Shown here: piece by piece, positions 33,063-41,942 of the stretch
How positions within the stretch are numbered: position 1 is the first letter of the stretch
Layout: the number at the start of each line of letters is the position of its first letter
Assembly: GCA_937992055.1 (NCBI GenBank)
Contig: CALKLQ010000004.1
Location: 13,738 to 77,737 of the forward strand
From: an uncultured Clostridia bacterium
GTDB taxonomy: Bacteria > Bacillota > Clostridia > Christensenellales > UBA1242
Direction of reading: 5' to 3'
Length of the DNA stretch: 64,000 bases
Notes under the pieces: model-generated
Told to the model about the DNA's origin: nothing
What the model saw: the letters and a program-made list of their open reading frames with translations, nothing else
Database searches by the model: none
Made by a program: the position numbers and the translations under genes

Positions 33063-35113
33063 ATCCTTTTTAAATCTCCATTTTTAAGATTGAATATCCA
33101 ATTGTTTAGATCTTGTGTTTCCTCTTGTGGCATGACAAGAGAACTTTGACTAACTCTATAATCCACATTTGTTATTGAGAGAGCATATTGAGAGTTTAAC
33201 AATATATTAACATTGTCAATGTAATAATTCAAAATTTCTTCATCAATTTGTTCCAACTTGTCATTGACATACATAATCTTATATCCATCAATTTCAATTT
33301 CTATGGCCACTGGTTTTGTGCGAGTTATAACATATTTCACATTTAAGTTTTTCCCGCTATAATCTTCACCAAAATGAATCACCTTGTCCACATCATAATC
33401 ATCATAAAAATTGTTCAGTAGTTCGTTTTCGCTTTCTGTTGGCATTATTACATAATCAACTGTTTTAATTCTGCCTCTTTTTAAAAATTTTACCAATTGT
33501 TCAATATCTTTAAAGTCGCCAATTAAGATTGATTGATTGTTAGATATTATGAGAGAATACTGGCTATTGTTGTTGTCAACTTGCATTATGTTAAGGTTGT
33601 CATATTTTTTAGGAAGTCCTAGCAAGATTCCATAAATCAAGGAAAAGATAAAGAGGGCGGAACAAACAATTGTTTTATATGTTTTTTGCATCATAACAAA
33701 TCCGCTTACAATAAACATGCCAATGTAAAAACTTATTATTCCAGCAAAATCAAGGGCTACTAGATTTATAACAGAGGAGCTTACGTTAGCGATTAATTTT
33801 GTAATTTTGATAATTATGGAAAGCAACCAGTGTACTGGTGTCAAAAATATTCCCAAAGCTGGAATGATTAAGGTGCAAATAATCAGTATTACAAGCATGA
33901 CAAAGGCAACTTGAAAAAGCGGGATACAAATGAAGTTGGTCACAACCGAAAGAAGGGAAACACTTGTGTAGTATTTAGCAATAAAAGGAAGTATTCCAAT
34001 TTGCACGCAAATTGTGAGAGCGAGTGGACTTGAAACAAACTTTGGCAGCTTTAGTTTTGCAAAAAGGGCTTGAGTGGGTTTTGCCAGTAATGCAATGCAA
34101 AGCACACTCATAAAACTCAGTTGGAAACCTGCGTCAAAAACAGACATGGGGCGAATTAACAATATCACAATACCAGAAAGTGAAAGAGAATTTAAAATAT
34201 CATATTGTCTTCCTAAAGCAGCTGCAGAAAGCATGACAATGCTCATTACGGTAGCTCGTACAACTGAGGGAGAGAAGTTACAAAGATAACAATAAAAAAG
34301 CAGTACAACAGAAGCAACCAAAAGCCTAACCCATGGTTTGGCTTTTAATCTATTTAAAATGAAATTGACAACACCTATTAAAAATCCAACATGCAAACCA
34401 GATACCGCTAACGCATGCGCGATGCCGGAAACTCTGAAAGATTCTGAAATTTCTTTGTCCAAACTGGACTTATCTCCAAAGAGCATGCTGTATGCCAGGT
34501 TTGCACTTTCTTTTGGCATGTTTTTTAATAACAAGTTTTTAACGCTTTGTCTAAAACTTTCACCAATGGTGAGTTTTGTGGTTGTGGATAGGGTTATGTC
34601 ATCATTATCTATTTTGCAAAAGTAAGGGGCTCCGTTTTTATATGCAAAGCTAGAATATTCCCCCAAAGAAAATTGAGTTATGGTTTCTATTTCGCCAATA
34701 AATTCTATTTGGGTTCCAAGGTCAAGCTCTGTCCCGCTAATAGTAGCTGTAATATTTTTTTCGTTATCCCCATTAATTTTCACATTTGTCAAAACCACTC
34801 TTTGATAACCAACGTAACTTTGGACATTGCTGACTCTTCCACTTATGGTTTGTTCGCCAACGAATATCTTTCCTTCAAAATTGTTGTAACCTATTAAAAA
34901 AGTGCAAATGCCAAGAATAAAAGCCAGGCAAACACAAGCAAACTTTTTTACTGCTTTTCGTTTTATGGAAATCAAGGCAAAAATTAAAATGGAACCAACA
35001 AAAAAAATTATATGAAAAATACTTCCAGATAAAAGTTCGTTAGCAAAAAATATTGCCAACGCAAATGTTACAAAACAAAAAAATAGTATTCTGAAATTAA
35101 TTATTTTTTTCAT
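33047..35113 (-). CDS. comEC: ComEC/Rec2-type DNA channel protein with degenerate C-terminal domain
   Basis: Putative channel for single-stranded DNA entry during natural transformation. The 688-residue protein has N-terminal transmembrane helices, an OB-like DUF4131 region (about 75-160), and the ComEC core with FRVSGIAHALAVSGLHVGFL followed by multiple membrane helices to about 500. The remaining 180 residues occupy the place of the metallo-beta-lactamase domain but lack its HxHxDH metal motif: where SHGDADH is expected the sequence reads IMPTESENE. So the presumed nuclease or phosphodiesterase activity is probably lost. No other com genes are in the window. Family call sure; competence itself unproven. 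Confidence 0.9.
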   Translation of the reverse strand: MKKIINFRILFFCFVTFALAIFFANELLSGSIFHIIFFVGSILIFALISIKRKAVKKFACVCLAFILGICTFLIGYNNFEGKIFVGEQTISGRVSNVQSYVGYQRVVLTNVKINGDNEKNITATISGTELDLGTQIEFIGEIETITQFSLGEYSSFAYKNGAPYFCKIDNDDITLSTTTKLTIGESFRQSVKNLLLKNMPKESANLAYSMLFGDKSSLDKEISESFRVSGIAHALAVSGLHVGFLIGVVNFILNRLKAKPWVRLLVASVVLLFYCYLCNFSPSVVRATVMSIVMLSAAALGRQYDILNSLSLSGIVILLIRPMSVFDAGFQLSFMSVLCIALLAKPTQALFAKLKLPKFVSSPLALTICVQIGILPFIAKYYTSVSLLSVVTNFICIPLFQVAFVMLVILIICTLIIPALGIFLTPVHWLLSIIIKITKLIANVSSSVINLVALDFAGIISFYIGMFIVSGFVMMQKTYKTIVCSALFIFSLIYGILLGLPKKYDNLNIMQVDNNNSQYSLIISNNQSILIGDFKDIEQLVKFLKRGRIKTVDYVIMPTESENELLNNFYDDYDVDKVIHFGEDYSGKNLNVKYVITRTKPVAIEIEIDGYKIMYVNDKLEQIDEEILNYYIDNVNILLNSQYALSITNVDYRVSQSSLVMPQEETQDLNNWIFNLKNGDLKRIWSLN

Positions 35114-35203
35114 ATTTTTTAAGTTTTAAAAATATTTTTTTAAAGCACAGAGCTTTTGCATTTAATTGTAACACAATTTTTAAACAAATAACAAATATTA
35201 ACA

Positions 35204-35322
35204 AAACTTTTGTCTTACGCCTTTAAACTCATTCAAGGAAAACTGATGTTAATAACAAAACTAAATCTGCCTTAGCGGTCAAATATAATGCGATAGCAAT
35301 AAAAATGTGGGTGAAACAAATA
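35204..35322 (+). repeat. 140-bp multi-hairpin repeat, decayed copy D
   Basis: Same orientation as copy A. Recognisable blocks: AAACTTTTGTCTTACGCCTT, CTCATTCAAGGAAAACTGATG (35228-35248), then AATGCGATAGCAATAAAAAT and GTGGGTGAAAC (35287-35316). The middle and the terminal repeats have drifted. It lies in the gap between comEC and the 35489 gene (35114-35488); beyond it only the promoter at 35439-35467 is visible there. Confidence 0.6.
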
Positions 35323-35438
35323 AAACAACATTATTGTTTAATATTCTAAAAAAACCTAGTTTAATAATTATTATTTTAAAAATAGACATAATAATTAAAA
35401 TATATAAAAAACTACAAATTAATTTAAAATTAAATTGT

Positions 35439-35467
35439 TTGACAATAAAAAAAAGATATTGCATAAT
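35439..35467 (+). promoter_or_regulatory. Promoter of the 35489 gene
   Basis: TTGACA (35439-35444), 17-base spacer, CATAAT (35462-35467). Predicted leader of about 15 bases with a weak AAAGG site. Confidence 0.65.
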
Positions 35468-35488
35468 AATTAAAAATAAAGGTTTTAA

Positions 35489-36547
35489 ATGGAAAAAAAT
35501 CAGGAAAAAGAGGTTAAAAAAACAATTGATGGCAAACCCTTGCCATCTCTTCCTCCACGTCCTCCCAAAAAGCCGGAACAGAACCTAGAAAAAAAACAAA
35601 TTGATGAGTCTTTGCCAAATGCTGAGAATAATGTTAATTTAACAGAAAATAAAGAAAATGATAAACTAAAAAAGGAAAATTCAAAAAATAAAAGATCTAA
35701 CAAAAAACTATATTTGATTTTATCGCTCTGCCTTGCCTTAGTTTTGGTTTTTGCAGTTGGAATTTGGCTAGGAATATATATTAAAAATGGAAAAACTTTG
35801 CTTCTTCCAGAAAATTATAATTTAGAGGTTTTAGAAATTAATGACAAAACCTATCTAATGTTTGACCAAATTGAGGGTGTTGAAAAATATATTTTCAATA
35901 TACAAGCTGACGAGGAAAGGGTGGAAATTGTCAGTGAAAAAAATATAATTGATGTAAGTACATACTTTAATCAGGAAAAATCTTTTAAAATAAGTGTCAG
36001 AATACAAGGGAAAAGTGAACGCTCTCGTAGCGAACAATCAAAACAATTGATTTATGAGGGCGGGGTAAAATTATTAGCTCCAACTATTTCCTATTATGCT
36101 CAAAACAACCAGTTGATGTTTGAAAAGGTTGAAAATGCTGATGAATATGACATCTATTATATAAAAGAAAATCAAGTTAATTGTTTTAACGTCACCTCTA
36201 ATGAATCACTTGTGAAAGTAAATTGTGATTTTGAAAAGGGGAATTATCTTGTATTTGTAGTCGCAAAAAATTCTTCAAGTGGGGTTATAAGTAAAGCTTC
36301 AAATTTAGTGCAAATTGTTTTAACGGATATCCAACTTCCCGTTGTTTGGTTACAAGATGAAGTTTTGTTTGTAAGTTTAACTCAACTTTGTGATATAGAA
36401 ATTCAGATTGGTGAACAAATTTATTTTTATAGACCTCAAGAATTGGAATGTCAAATCGACTTAACTATTTTTAATGTTTCGCTTTCAGGAAATGTCAGTG
36501 TTCGTTTAGTTTGTGATGGCAAAATAACTCAATGGGTCACTGTATAA
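35489..36547 (+). CDS. Single-pass membrane protein, unknown function
   Basis: 352 residues: a charged, proline-containing cytosolic N-terminus of about 72 residues (PLPSLPPRPPKKPEQ, then a Lys/Asn/Glu-rich stretch), one transmembrane helix (about 74-98, LYLILSLCLALVLVFAVGIWLGIYI), and an extracytoplasmic part of about 250 residues that looks like two or three fibronectin/Ig-type beta modules (for example EKYIFNIQADEERVEI, ADEYDIYYIKENQVNCF, VENADEYDIYY). No catalytic motif. A good sigma-A-like promoter precedes it and a hairpin terminator follows, so it is a single-gene unit. The proline-rich cytosolic tail could be a docking segment, but that is speculation. Confidence 0.75.
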   Translation: MEKNQEKEVKKTIDGKPLPSLPPRPPKKPEQNLEKKQIDESLPNAENNVNLTENKENDKLKKENSKNKRSNKKLYLILSLCLALVLVFAVGIWLGIYIKNGKTLLLPENYNLEVLEINDKTYLMFDQIEGVEKYIFNIQADEERVEIVSEKNIIDVSTYFNQEKSFKISVRIQGKSERSRSEQSKQLIYEGGVKLLAPTISYYAQNNQLMFEKVENADEYDIYYIKENQVNCFNVTSNESLVKVNCDFEKGNYLVFVVAKNSSSGVISKASNLVQIVLTDIQLPVVWLQDEVLFVSLTQLCDIEIQIGEQIYFYRPQELECQIDLTIFNVSLSGNVSVRLVCDGKITQWVTV

Positions 36548-36602
36548 TCTAAATTAAATTTTTTTTGCACAGTTACAAACTTTTAACAATATCTTAAATC
36601 TT

Positions 36603-36637
36603 AAAAGTACTTTAACAAGAAATGTTAAGGTACTTTT
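36603..36637 (+). terminator. Terminator of the 35489 gene
   Basis: AAAAGTACTTTAACA pairs with TGTTAAGGTACTTTT over an AGAAA loop, continuing into a T-run at about 36632-36638. Confidence 0.8.
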
Positions 36638-36690
36638 TTATTTTAAATTGCTTAAAACTTCCAATACCGGCAAAAATCATTGAATTTTTA

Positions 36691-36719
36691 TTGAAAATAT
36701 TGCCGATGTAGGCTATAAT
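36691..36719 (+). promoter_or_regulatory. Promoter of the Fic gene
   Basis: TTGAAA (36691-36696), exactly 17 bases, TATAAT (36714-36719): near consensus. ACCGGCAA (36666-36673) and TTGCCGAT (36700-36707) form an imperfect inverted repeat flanking the -35, a possible operator. AGGGAG ribosome site at 36725-36730. Confidence 0.7.
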
Positions 36720-36738
36720 TATTATAGGGAGATTATAA

Positions 36739-37626
36739 ATGGCATTTTTATCTGTAGCAGAAATAGCTAAAAAATGGAAGATTAGTGAAAGGTCTGTTCG
36801 AAATTATTGTGCTCAAGGACGCATTGCAGGAGCATTCTTAACGGGAAAAACTTGGAATATTCCCGAAGATGCATTAAAACCAAATAGAGCTTCAAATAAA
36901 GTTTTTAGCGACAATACACTTTTAAATATCTTAAAAGAAGAAAAAGATATGCAACTAAAAGGTGGAATATATCATAAAACCCAAATTGCTTTGACTTACA
37001 ATTCAAATCATATTGAAGGTAGCACTTTAACAGAAGACCAAACTAGGCTAATTTTTGAAACAAACACTATTGGAGAAACTGCTGGTGTTAAGGTTGATGA
37101 TATAGTTGAAACTAACAATCACTTTAAGTGCGTAGATATGGTTATTGACAATGCTAAAAAAGAATTGTCAGAAAAGTTTATAAAAGAGCTTCATTTTACA
37201 TTAAAAATAGGAACAAGTGACAGTTTGAAACCCTGGTTTAAAGTTGGCGATTATAAAGCTAAACCAAATGAAGTTGGTGGCAACGAAACTTGTCAACCAG
37301 AAAAAGTCGCAGAAGAAATGAAAAAACTTTTAACAACTTACAATTCTATTGAAAATAAATCGATTGAAACAATACTAGAATTCCATAAACAGTTTGAATC
37401 GATCCACCCATTTCAAGATGGTAATGGCAGGGTAGGAAGACTTATAATGTTTAAAGAATGTCTTGCGAATAATATTGTTCCATTTATCATAGAAGATGAA
37501 CTAAAATATTTCTATTATCGAGGATTAAAAGAATGGGATGACGAACATGGCTTTTTGATAGATACATGCTTAACAGCTCAAGATAAATATAAAAAATACT
37601 TAGATTATTTTAAAATAAAATATTAG
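36739..37626 (+). CDS. Fic-domain protein with N-terminal helix-turn-helix
   Basis: 295 residues. Residues 1-50 form an excisionase/MerR-like helix-turn-helix (LSVAEIAKKWKISERSVRNYCAQGRI, GKTWNIPEDALKP). The rest is a Fic domain with the complete active-site motif HPFQDGNGRVGR (His223 to Arg234), which transfers AMP or another phosphoryl group to target proteins. An auto-inhibitory helix of the class II type lies N-terminal of it: SNHIEG, S89-x3-E93-G94, whose Glu would block ATP binding. So activity is probably gated internally rather than by a separate antitoxin. A near-consensus promoter drives it alone. The target is unknown; the DNA-binding head suggests autoregulation. Confidence 0.92.
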   Translation: MAFLSVAEIAKKWKISERSVRNYCAQGRIAGAFLTGKTWNIPEDALKPNRASNKVFSDNTLLNILKEEKDMQLKGGIYHKTQIALTYNSNHIEGSTLTEDQTRLIFETNTIGETAGVKVDDIVETNNHFKCVDMVIDNAKKELSEKFIKELHFTLKIGTSDSLKPWFKVGDYKAKPNEVGGNETCQPEKVAEEMKKLLTTYNSIENKSIETILEFHKQFESIHPFQDGNGRVGRLIMFKECLANNIVPFIIEDELKYFYYRGLKEWDDEHGFLIDTCLTAQDKYKKYLDYFKIKY

Positions 37627-37882
37627 TTTAAAAATACAAAAAGAAAAAGAAAAAAGTATTGAATTGTTCTTTGTGAGTTTGTAAACAAGATTAAAGAATA
37701 GGTTTAACAATAGAATTTCATTATTTGCTTTAATCATTTTTTTAAATATGCAAAAGATAGTGTTAAGAGCAGAACAAAAGAAATTATAGACGAGTCAAGA
37801 AGAATTTATAGATGATGTTGCAATTTATACGATTGAAAGTGTCTTCAAATTTTTAAAAAAAAGTGTCTTTTATAATATTAAC
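37627..37882. other. Gap with a possible decayed ORF
   Basis: AT-rich. Between about 37748 and 37890 fragments in two plus-strand frames read like protein (SRTKEIIDESRRIYR, then EEFIDDVAIYTIESVFKFLKK), suggesting a frameshifted gene remnant, but neither piece matches a family I know. Confidence 0.25.
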
Positions 37883-38022
37883 TATAAGAAGTAAAATGTT
37901 CGCCTCACTCACATTTATTATTGCTATCGCAATATGCTTGATTGCTCAAGCACTTCCCTTTTGAATAAACATCAGTTTTTCTTGAATGAGCCTAAAGGCG
38001 CTTTCAGACAAAACTTCCGATA
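37883..38022 (-). repeat. 140-bp multi-hairpin repeat, copy B
   Basis: Reverse orientation to copy A and the same length. Ends TATAAGAAG (37883-37891) and CTTCCGATA (38014-38022). Read on the minus strand it matches copy A almost throughout: GGAAGTTTTGTCTGAAAGCG, AAACTGATG, GGGAAGTGCTTGA, AATCAAGCATATTGCG, AATGTGAGTGA-GCGAACATT. Differences often keep stems paired (for example ATTGCGATAGCAAT for ATTGCGAAGCAAT). It ends 60 bases ahead of the gerA ATG. Confidence 0.8.
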
Positions 38023-38082
38023 TAAAAAATCATTTTTAGACAAAAAGTATATATTTTATTAAATTGCGCAACCTTAACACAA

Positions 38083-39516
38083 ATGGAAGATTTGGAGCAA
38101 AGGGTTAAAAAAATTAAAAAGAAACTCAAGGATAATAAAGATGTTGTGTCCAGATTTTTTGATGTGGCAAACACCAAACTAGCTCTAGTATTTTTGAAAA
38201 GTATGATAAATAACAAGCTTTTCATTGAGGGAATTGCAAATAAAATAACAGAATATTCTGAAAAAGAGATAACACTAGAGCAGTTGAGGGCGCAGATAGT
38301 TTGCATTGAAGAGATTGAGGAGGTAGATGAAAAAGAGGCTCCAGAAAGTATTCTTGTTGGAAAGGTTTGCATACTTCTTGAAAACAGCCAAAAAATTTTG
38401 GCGGTAGACATTGAGGAATATCCAACAAGAACGCCGGCAGAGCCTCCAACTTCTGCTGTAATTCAAGGACCTAGAGAGGGATTTACCGAAAGCATAAAAA
38501 TCAATATTTCCATGATAAGAAAAAGATTCCCAACAAATGACCTTAAAATTCAAGACCTAAAGGTTGGAAGATACACTAAAACAAAAGTTATGGTGGTTTA
38601 TCTGGATAGCATCGCGGATAAAAAGGTGGTCAAAGAGGTTGTAAACAAAATCAAAAAGATTGATATTGATGGAGTTGTCGACAGTTATAACATTTTAGAA
38701 TTTTTACAATATAAGCCCAATTCAATTTTTAAGCAGGTTGGAAGTGCGGAAAAACCAGATATTGTGGCAGGTAGAATGCTGGAGGGAAGGGTGGCTATCA
38801 TTGTGGATGGTTCACCAACTGTTTTGACCATACCTTTCATTTTTTTGGAAGATGTGCAAAATAGTAATGATTATTACACAAATCATCATTACGTGTCTTT
38901 TATTAGAATTATTAGAACTTTGGGTATTTTGACAGCCACAATTGCTCCTGGAGTATTTATTTCGCTCAGACTGTATCACTATAAAATTACTCCCTTAAAG
39001 TTTTTAATAACGATTGCAAACAGCACTCAAGGTTTGCCTTTTACTCCGCTCATAGAGCTTATTTTCATACTTTTGCTTTTTCACATACTCTATGAGGTGA
39101 GTTTGCGGTTGCCTAGATATTTAGGTCTTGCAACTTCCATTGTGGGAGCCTTGATTTTGGGAGATACTGGAGTTAAGGCAGGATTAATTTCTCCTCCTGG
39201 AGTTATCATAATTGCGATGAGTGTAATTTCGGTCTACACGGTTCCTGACCAGGCCCCACAGCTTACACTTATGCGTATTATATTTTTGATTCTAGGTGGC
39301 ACCTTGGGAATTTTAGGGGTTGTTGGTGGAATGATTTACTTTGTAAACTACATGAATTCTCTAAATGAGTATACCGCTCCCTATCTTGCCCCCTTTTCTC
39401 CAAGTGTTCACAACGACTTTAAGGATGGACTTTTTAAGGCAAATATCACAGAAATGTATGACCGGCCAAAATCTTTTAGCCAAAAAAATACTAAGAGGTT
39501 GAGCGATGATAAATGA
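38083..39516 (+). CDS. Spore germination receptor subunit A (GerA family)
   Basis: Inner-membrane subunit of a nutrient germinant receptor in spores. The 477-residue protein has the GerA layout: a soluble N-terminal domain to about 270 (VVSRFFDVANTKLALVFLKSMINN, FPTNDLKIQDLKVGRYTKTKVMVVYLDSIA, GRVAIIVDGSPTVLTIPFIFLEDVQNSNDYY), then five or so membrane helices (about 285-430) with TQGLPFTPLIELIF and LGDTGVKAGLISPPGVIIIAMSVIS, and a C-terminal RP motif (YDRPKSF). ATG 38083 is the first possible ATG, with no ribosome site; forespore expression is expected but I see no sure sigma-G promoter. First of three coupled ger genes. Confidence 0.95.
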   Translation: MEDLEQRVKKIKKKLKDNKDVVSRFFDVANTKLALVFLKSMINNKLFIEGIANKITEYSEKEITLEQLRAQIVCIEEIEEVDEKEAPESILVGKVCILLENSQKILAVDIEEYPTRTPAEPPTSAVIQGPREGFTESIKINISMIRKRFPTNDLKIQDLKVGRYTKTKVMVVYLDSIADKKVVKEVVNKIKKIDIDGVVDSYNILEFLQYKPNSIFKQVGSAEKPDIVAGRMLEGRVAIIVDGSPTVLTIPFIFLEDVQNSNDYYTNHHYVSFIRIIRTLGILTATIAPGVFISLRLYHYKITPLKFLITIANSTQGLPFTPLIELIFILLLFHILYEVSLRLPRYLGLATSIVGALILGDTGVKAGLISPPGVIIIAMSVISVYTVPDQAPQLTLMRIIFLILGGTLGILGVVGGMIYFVNYMNSLNEYTAPYLAPFSPSVHNDFKDGLFKANITEMYDRPKSFSQKNTKRLSDDK

Positions 39517-40591
39517 AATAAATGTAAAGCAAACAGGAATTTTGATGAGTATAGTTATGCTTGCAGATAAATTTGTAATTTTGCCGTCTTTGACATTTTA
39601 TAAGGCAGGTTTTGCAGGTATTTTTGTTACAATCTTTTTGCTAAGCCTTGATTTGCTAATATTTTATCTGATTATTAAGTTTAAAGAAAGGCATCAAGAT
39701 AGCAAAGTTGACCAGGTTTTAGTCAATAGTGTTGGTAAGTTTTTTACTAAGTTGGTATACATTATTCTTTTTGCATATTTTTTAATGCGAATTCTGTTAT
39801 TGCTCAACGAAAATTTTACCTTTTTAAAAGACTTGGTGTACGAAGATGCTTCATTTTTTTTGTTCATACTTTGTTTGCTTCCAGTTGTCAATGCAATGAC
39901 CTTCACTGGACTTCGTTCAATGGGTAGAAGTGCACAATTTTTTTATTGGTTTGTTGTTGCGGGACTTATCATAAGTATGATGGCGGGAGTATTTTCTTCT
40001 AGTTTTAATTTGCCTACCATTAAATTTAATAAGCAAATGTTATCAGCTCCTTTAAAGCTTTGCTTTTGGTTTTCTGATTATCTTTTCTTTTTCTTGATTG
40101 TTGATAAGATTAAGCTTGAAAAAAATTATGGAACAACTATTATGCGCTATTTGATTTTTACCGCGGTTCTTCTTGTTGTTTTAAACCTAATATTTGTTGG
40201 TCTTCATGACGTTGATACCTTCATTTATAAAGGTGCACTCGCAGATATTATTCAGTTTAGTTCAATAAGTCCTGGCATAGGAAAGATTGACATCGTGGCG
40301 GTTTTGACCAAAATGTTTGTTATCTACTTTCAGTTTGGGGTCATGTTTTATTGCTTGAAAGAGGCATTGAACAATATAGTTGGAAATTTAAACATTTATC
40401 ATTCCATAATTTTATTAGATTTCATAATTTTAAGTATTGAATATTTTTGTCTTGTTACCATGGAGAAAATTGTTGAACTGAGTTTGACCACTTTTAATTT
40501 GATAACTTTAGCATTTTTGGCCATTTTGCTTGCAATCTTCCTTTTTACACGTTTAAAGCAAAAAAGGAGGGGCTATGAAAAAATTTATTAA
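39506..40591 (+). CDS. Spore germination receptor subunit B (GerB family permease)
   Basis: A 361-residue integral membrane protein with about ten helices, of the GerB branch of the amino acid-polyamine-organocation transporter superfamily; such subunits are thought to hold the germinant-binding site. It begins INVKQTGILMSIVMLADKFVILPS, the usual first unwound helix region, and contains FTGLRSMGRSAQFFYWF and MAGVFSSSFNLPTIKF. AAGAGG precedes the ATG, which lies 11 bases inside gerA; gerC begins 17 bases before its stop. The subunit type is clear; the germinant cannot be predicted. Confidence 0.92.
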   Translation: MINEINVKQTGILMSIVMLADKFVILPSLTFYKAGFAGIFVTIFLLSLDLLIFYLIIKFKERHQDSKVDQVLVNSVGKFFTKLVYIILFAYFLMRILLLLNENFTFLKDLVYEDASFFLFILCLLPVVNAMTFTGLRSMGRSAQFFYWFVVAGLIISMMAGVFSSSFNLPTIKFNKQMLSAPLKLCFWFSDYLFFFLIVDKIKLEKNYGTTIMRYLIFTAVLLVVLNLIFVGLHDVDTFIYKGALADIIQFSSISPGIGKIDIVAVLTKMFVIYFQFGVMFYCLKEALNNIVGNLNIYHSIILLDFIILSIEYFCLVTMEKIVELSLTTFNLITLAFLAILLAIFLFTRLKQKRRGYEKIY

Positions 40592-41900
40592 TCACGTTTT
40601 TCAACGGCCTATTTTCGTGGTATTTTGCTTAATTCTTGTAATAATTTTGCCCTCAGCTTTGTTTAGAGAACCTGACAGTACAAGAAGATTGATAGTAACC
40701 GCACTTGCAGTGGATTTGGTTGAAGACGAAATAGAGATTTCCGCTCTTAGTTTTATCCCTGTGTCATCGACAACCTATCAGGAAAACTACAAGGTGTTTT
40801 CTGCAAAAGGAAGTTCGGTTTCAGAAGCCATTTCAAAGATAGGTCTTTACGTTGGAAAAACGGTGGCATTAACTCACACCGCGGTTGTAATTGTAAATCA
40901 GGAACTTGCAAGTAACGGAATTGTCAAATACATAGACCATCTAGCCAGAAGTAATGACATTTCAAATAAGACCGCCCTTTTGTGCACCGAAAAAAGTGCA
41001 AAAAACCTTTTACAAAAACTCAACGAACTTGATAGTTCCTCCGATCTTTCTGTACGAGATTTGGTTGCATTTAACACAAATAACATTTATTCAAAGACTT
41101 CAAATATAGGTTCATTTTATAGAGGTTATTTTTCACCTTCAGAGGTGTCAATGATAGGTTATTTAAAGTTGGCAGAAGAAGAGGGAATTGAACCTAATGA
41201 CAATAGTGGCTCTGGCACCCAAGGCGGTTCAGGCTCACAAGGTGGCGGTGGAGCTCAAGGCGGAGGCGGTAGTCAAGGTGGCTCTGGCACCCAAGGCGGG
41301 GATAGTTCTCAGGGCGGCGGGGCATCACAAAATGGACAGGGTCAGCCAAACAGCAAAATCTTAAATGATGGAAGTGCCTGTGTGTTTAAAAAGGGGGAAT
41401 TTATAACCATACTCTCTCCTGAACAAGTTTATCAATATAATTGGATTAACTCTAGTCAATATAAAAATATGTTCCAACTTTTTAATGTTACAGACGAGGT
41501 TTTTAAAAATGCAAATTTAACTTATAGAATTCAAGAAAAGAAGGAAAAATCCCAGGTAACTATGAAAAATGGCAGGCCTGTATATGACAACTTTTTGTTC
41601 TTGAGCATGGAATTAGAAGAGGTTGAACAAGACAACTTGAAGAACAATGAACTTTTGCTATATAAAAACTACTTTTCCGAAACAGTGAAGCTTTTGGCGC
41701 AAAATAAAATTAGAAGTGATTTCGCTAAAATATTAAACCTTGCGCGGGAATTAAAGATTGACATTTTTGGAATTTATGATATGTTTGATTCCCAACATGA
41801 AAAAGAGTTTAAAGAGTTTTTAAAAACAATTGAGGATAGTGATAACTATCTTAGCTATGTTGATATAAACCTTTATATTGAATTTTTGATTGTTTCATGA
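40575..41900 (+). CDS. Spore germination receptor subunit C (GerC family), no lipobox, Gly-rich insert
   Basis: GerC subunits are normally lipoproteins on the outer face of the spore inner membrane. This 441-residue protein keeps the family plan: RRLIVTALAVDL near 37-48, KVFSAKGSSVSEAISKIGLYVGKTVALTHTAVVIVN, and a C-terminal domain (NNELLLYKNYFSETVKLLAQNKIRSDFAKILNLARE). Two oddities. The N-terminal hydrophobic stretch ends LPSALFREPDSTRR where the family has a GCWD-type lipobox, so lipid attachment is impossible and it is probably held by an uncleaved helix. Second, residues about 213-258 are a GGSGxQGG-type repeat linker between the domains. AGGAGG precedes the start. Confidence 0.9.
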   Translation: MKKFINHVFQRPIFVVFCLILVIILPSALFREPDSTRRLIVTALAVDLVEDEIEISALSFIPVSSTTYQENYKVFSAKGSSVSEAISKIGLYVGKTVALTHTAVVIVNQELASNGIVKYIDHLARSNDISNKTALLCTEKSAKNLLQKLNELDSSSDLSVRDLVAFNTNNIYSKTSNIGSFYRGYFSPSEVSMIGYLKLAEEEGIEPNDNSGSGTQGGSGSQGGGGAQGGGGSQGGSGTQGGDSSQGGGASQNGQGQPNSKILNDGSACVFKKGEFITILSPEQVYQYNWINSSQYKNMFQLFNVTDEVFKNANLTYRIQEKKEKSQVTMKNGRPVYDNFLFLSMELEEVEQDNLKNNELLLYKNYFSETVKLLAQNKIRSDFAKILNLARELKIDIFGIYDMFDSQHEKEFKEFLKTIEDSDNYLSYVDINLYIEFLIVS

Positions 41901-41942
41901 ATAAAAGTCATAAAAGTAAGAAAACTAAGATAGAGGTGAATA

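Noticed and set aside
38023..38082. Sigma-G promoter for gerA
   Set aside because: No pair of elements with acceptable spacing could be identified; expression control is left open.
41204..41340. Tandem repeat in gerC as a CRISPR or minisatellite of independent interest
   Set aside because: It is in-frame coding sequence for a Gly-Ser-Gln linker; kept only as part of the gerC observation.
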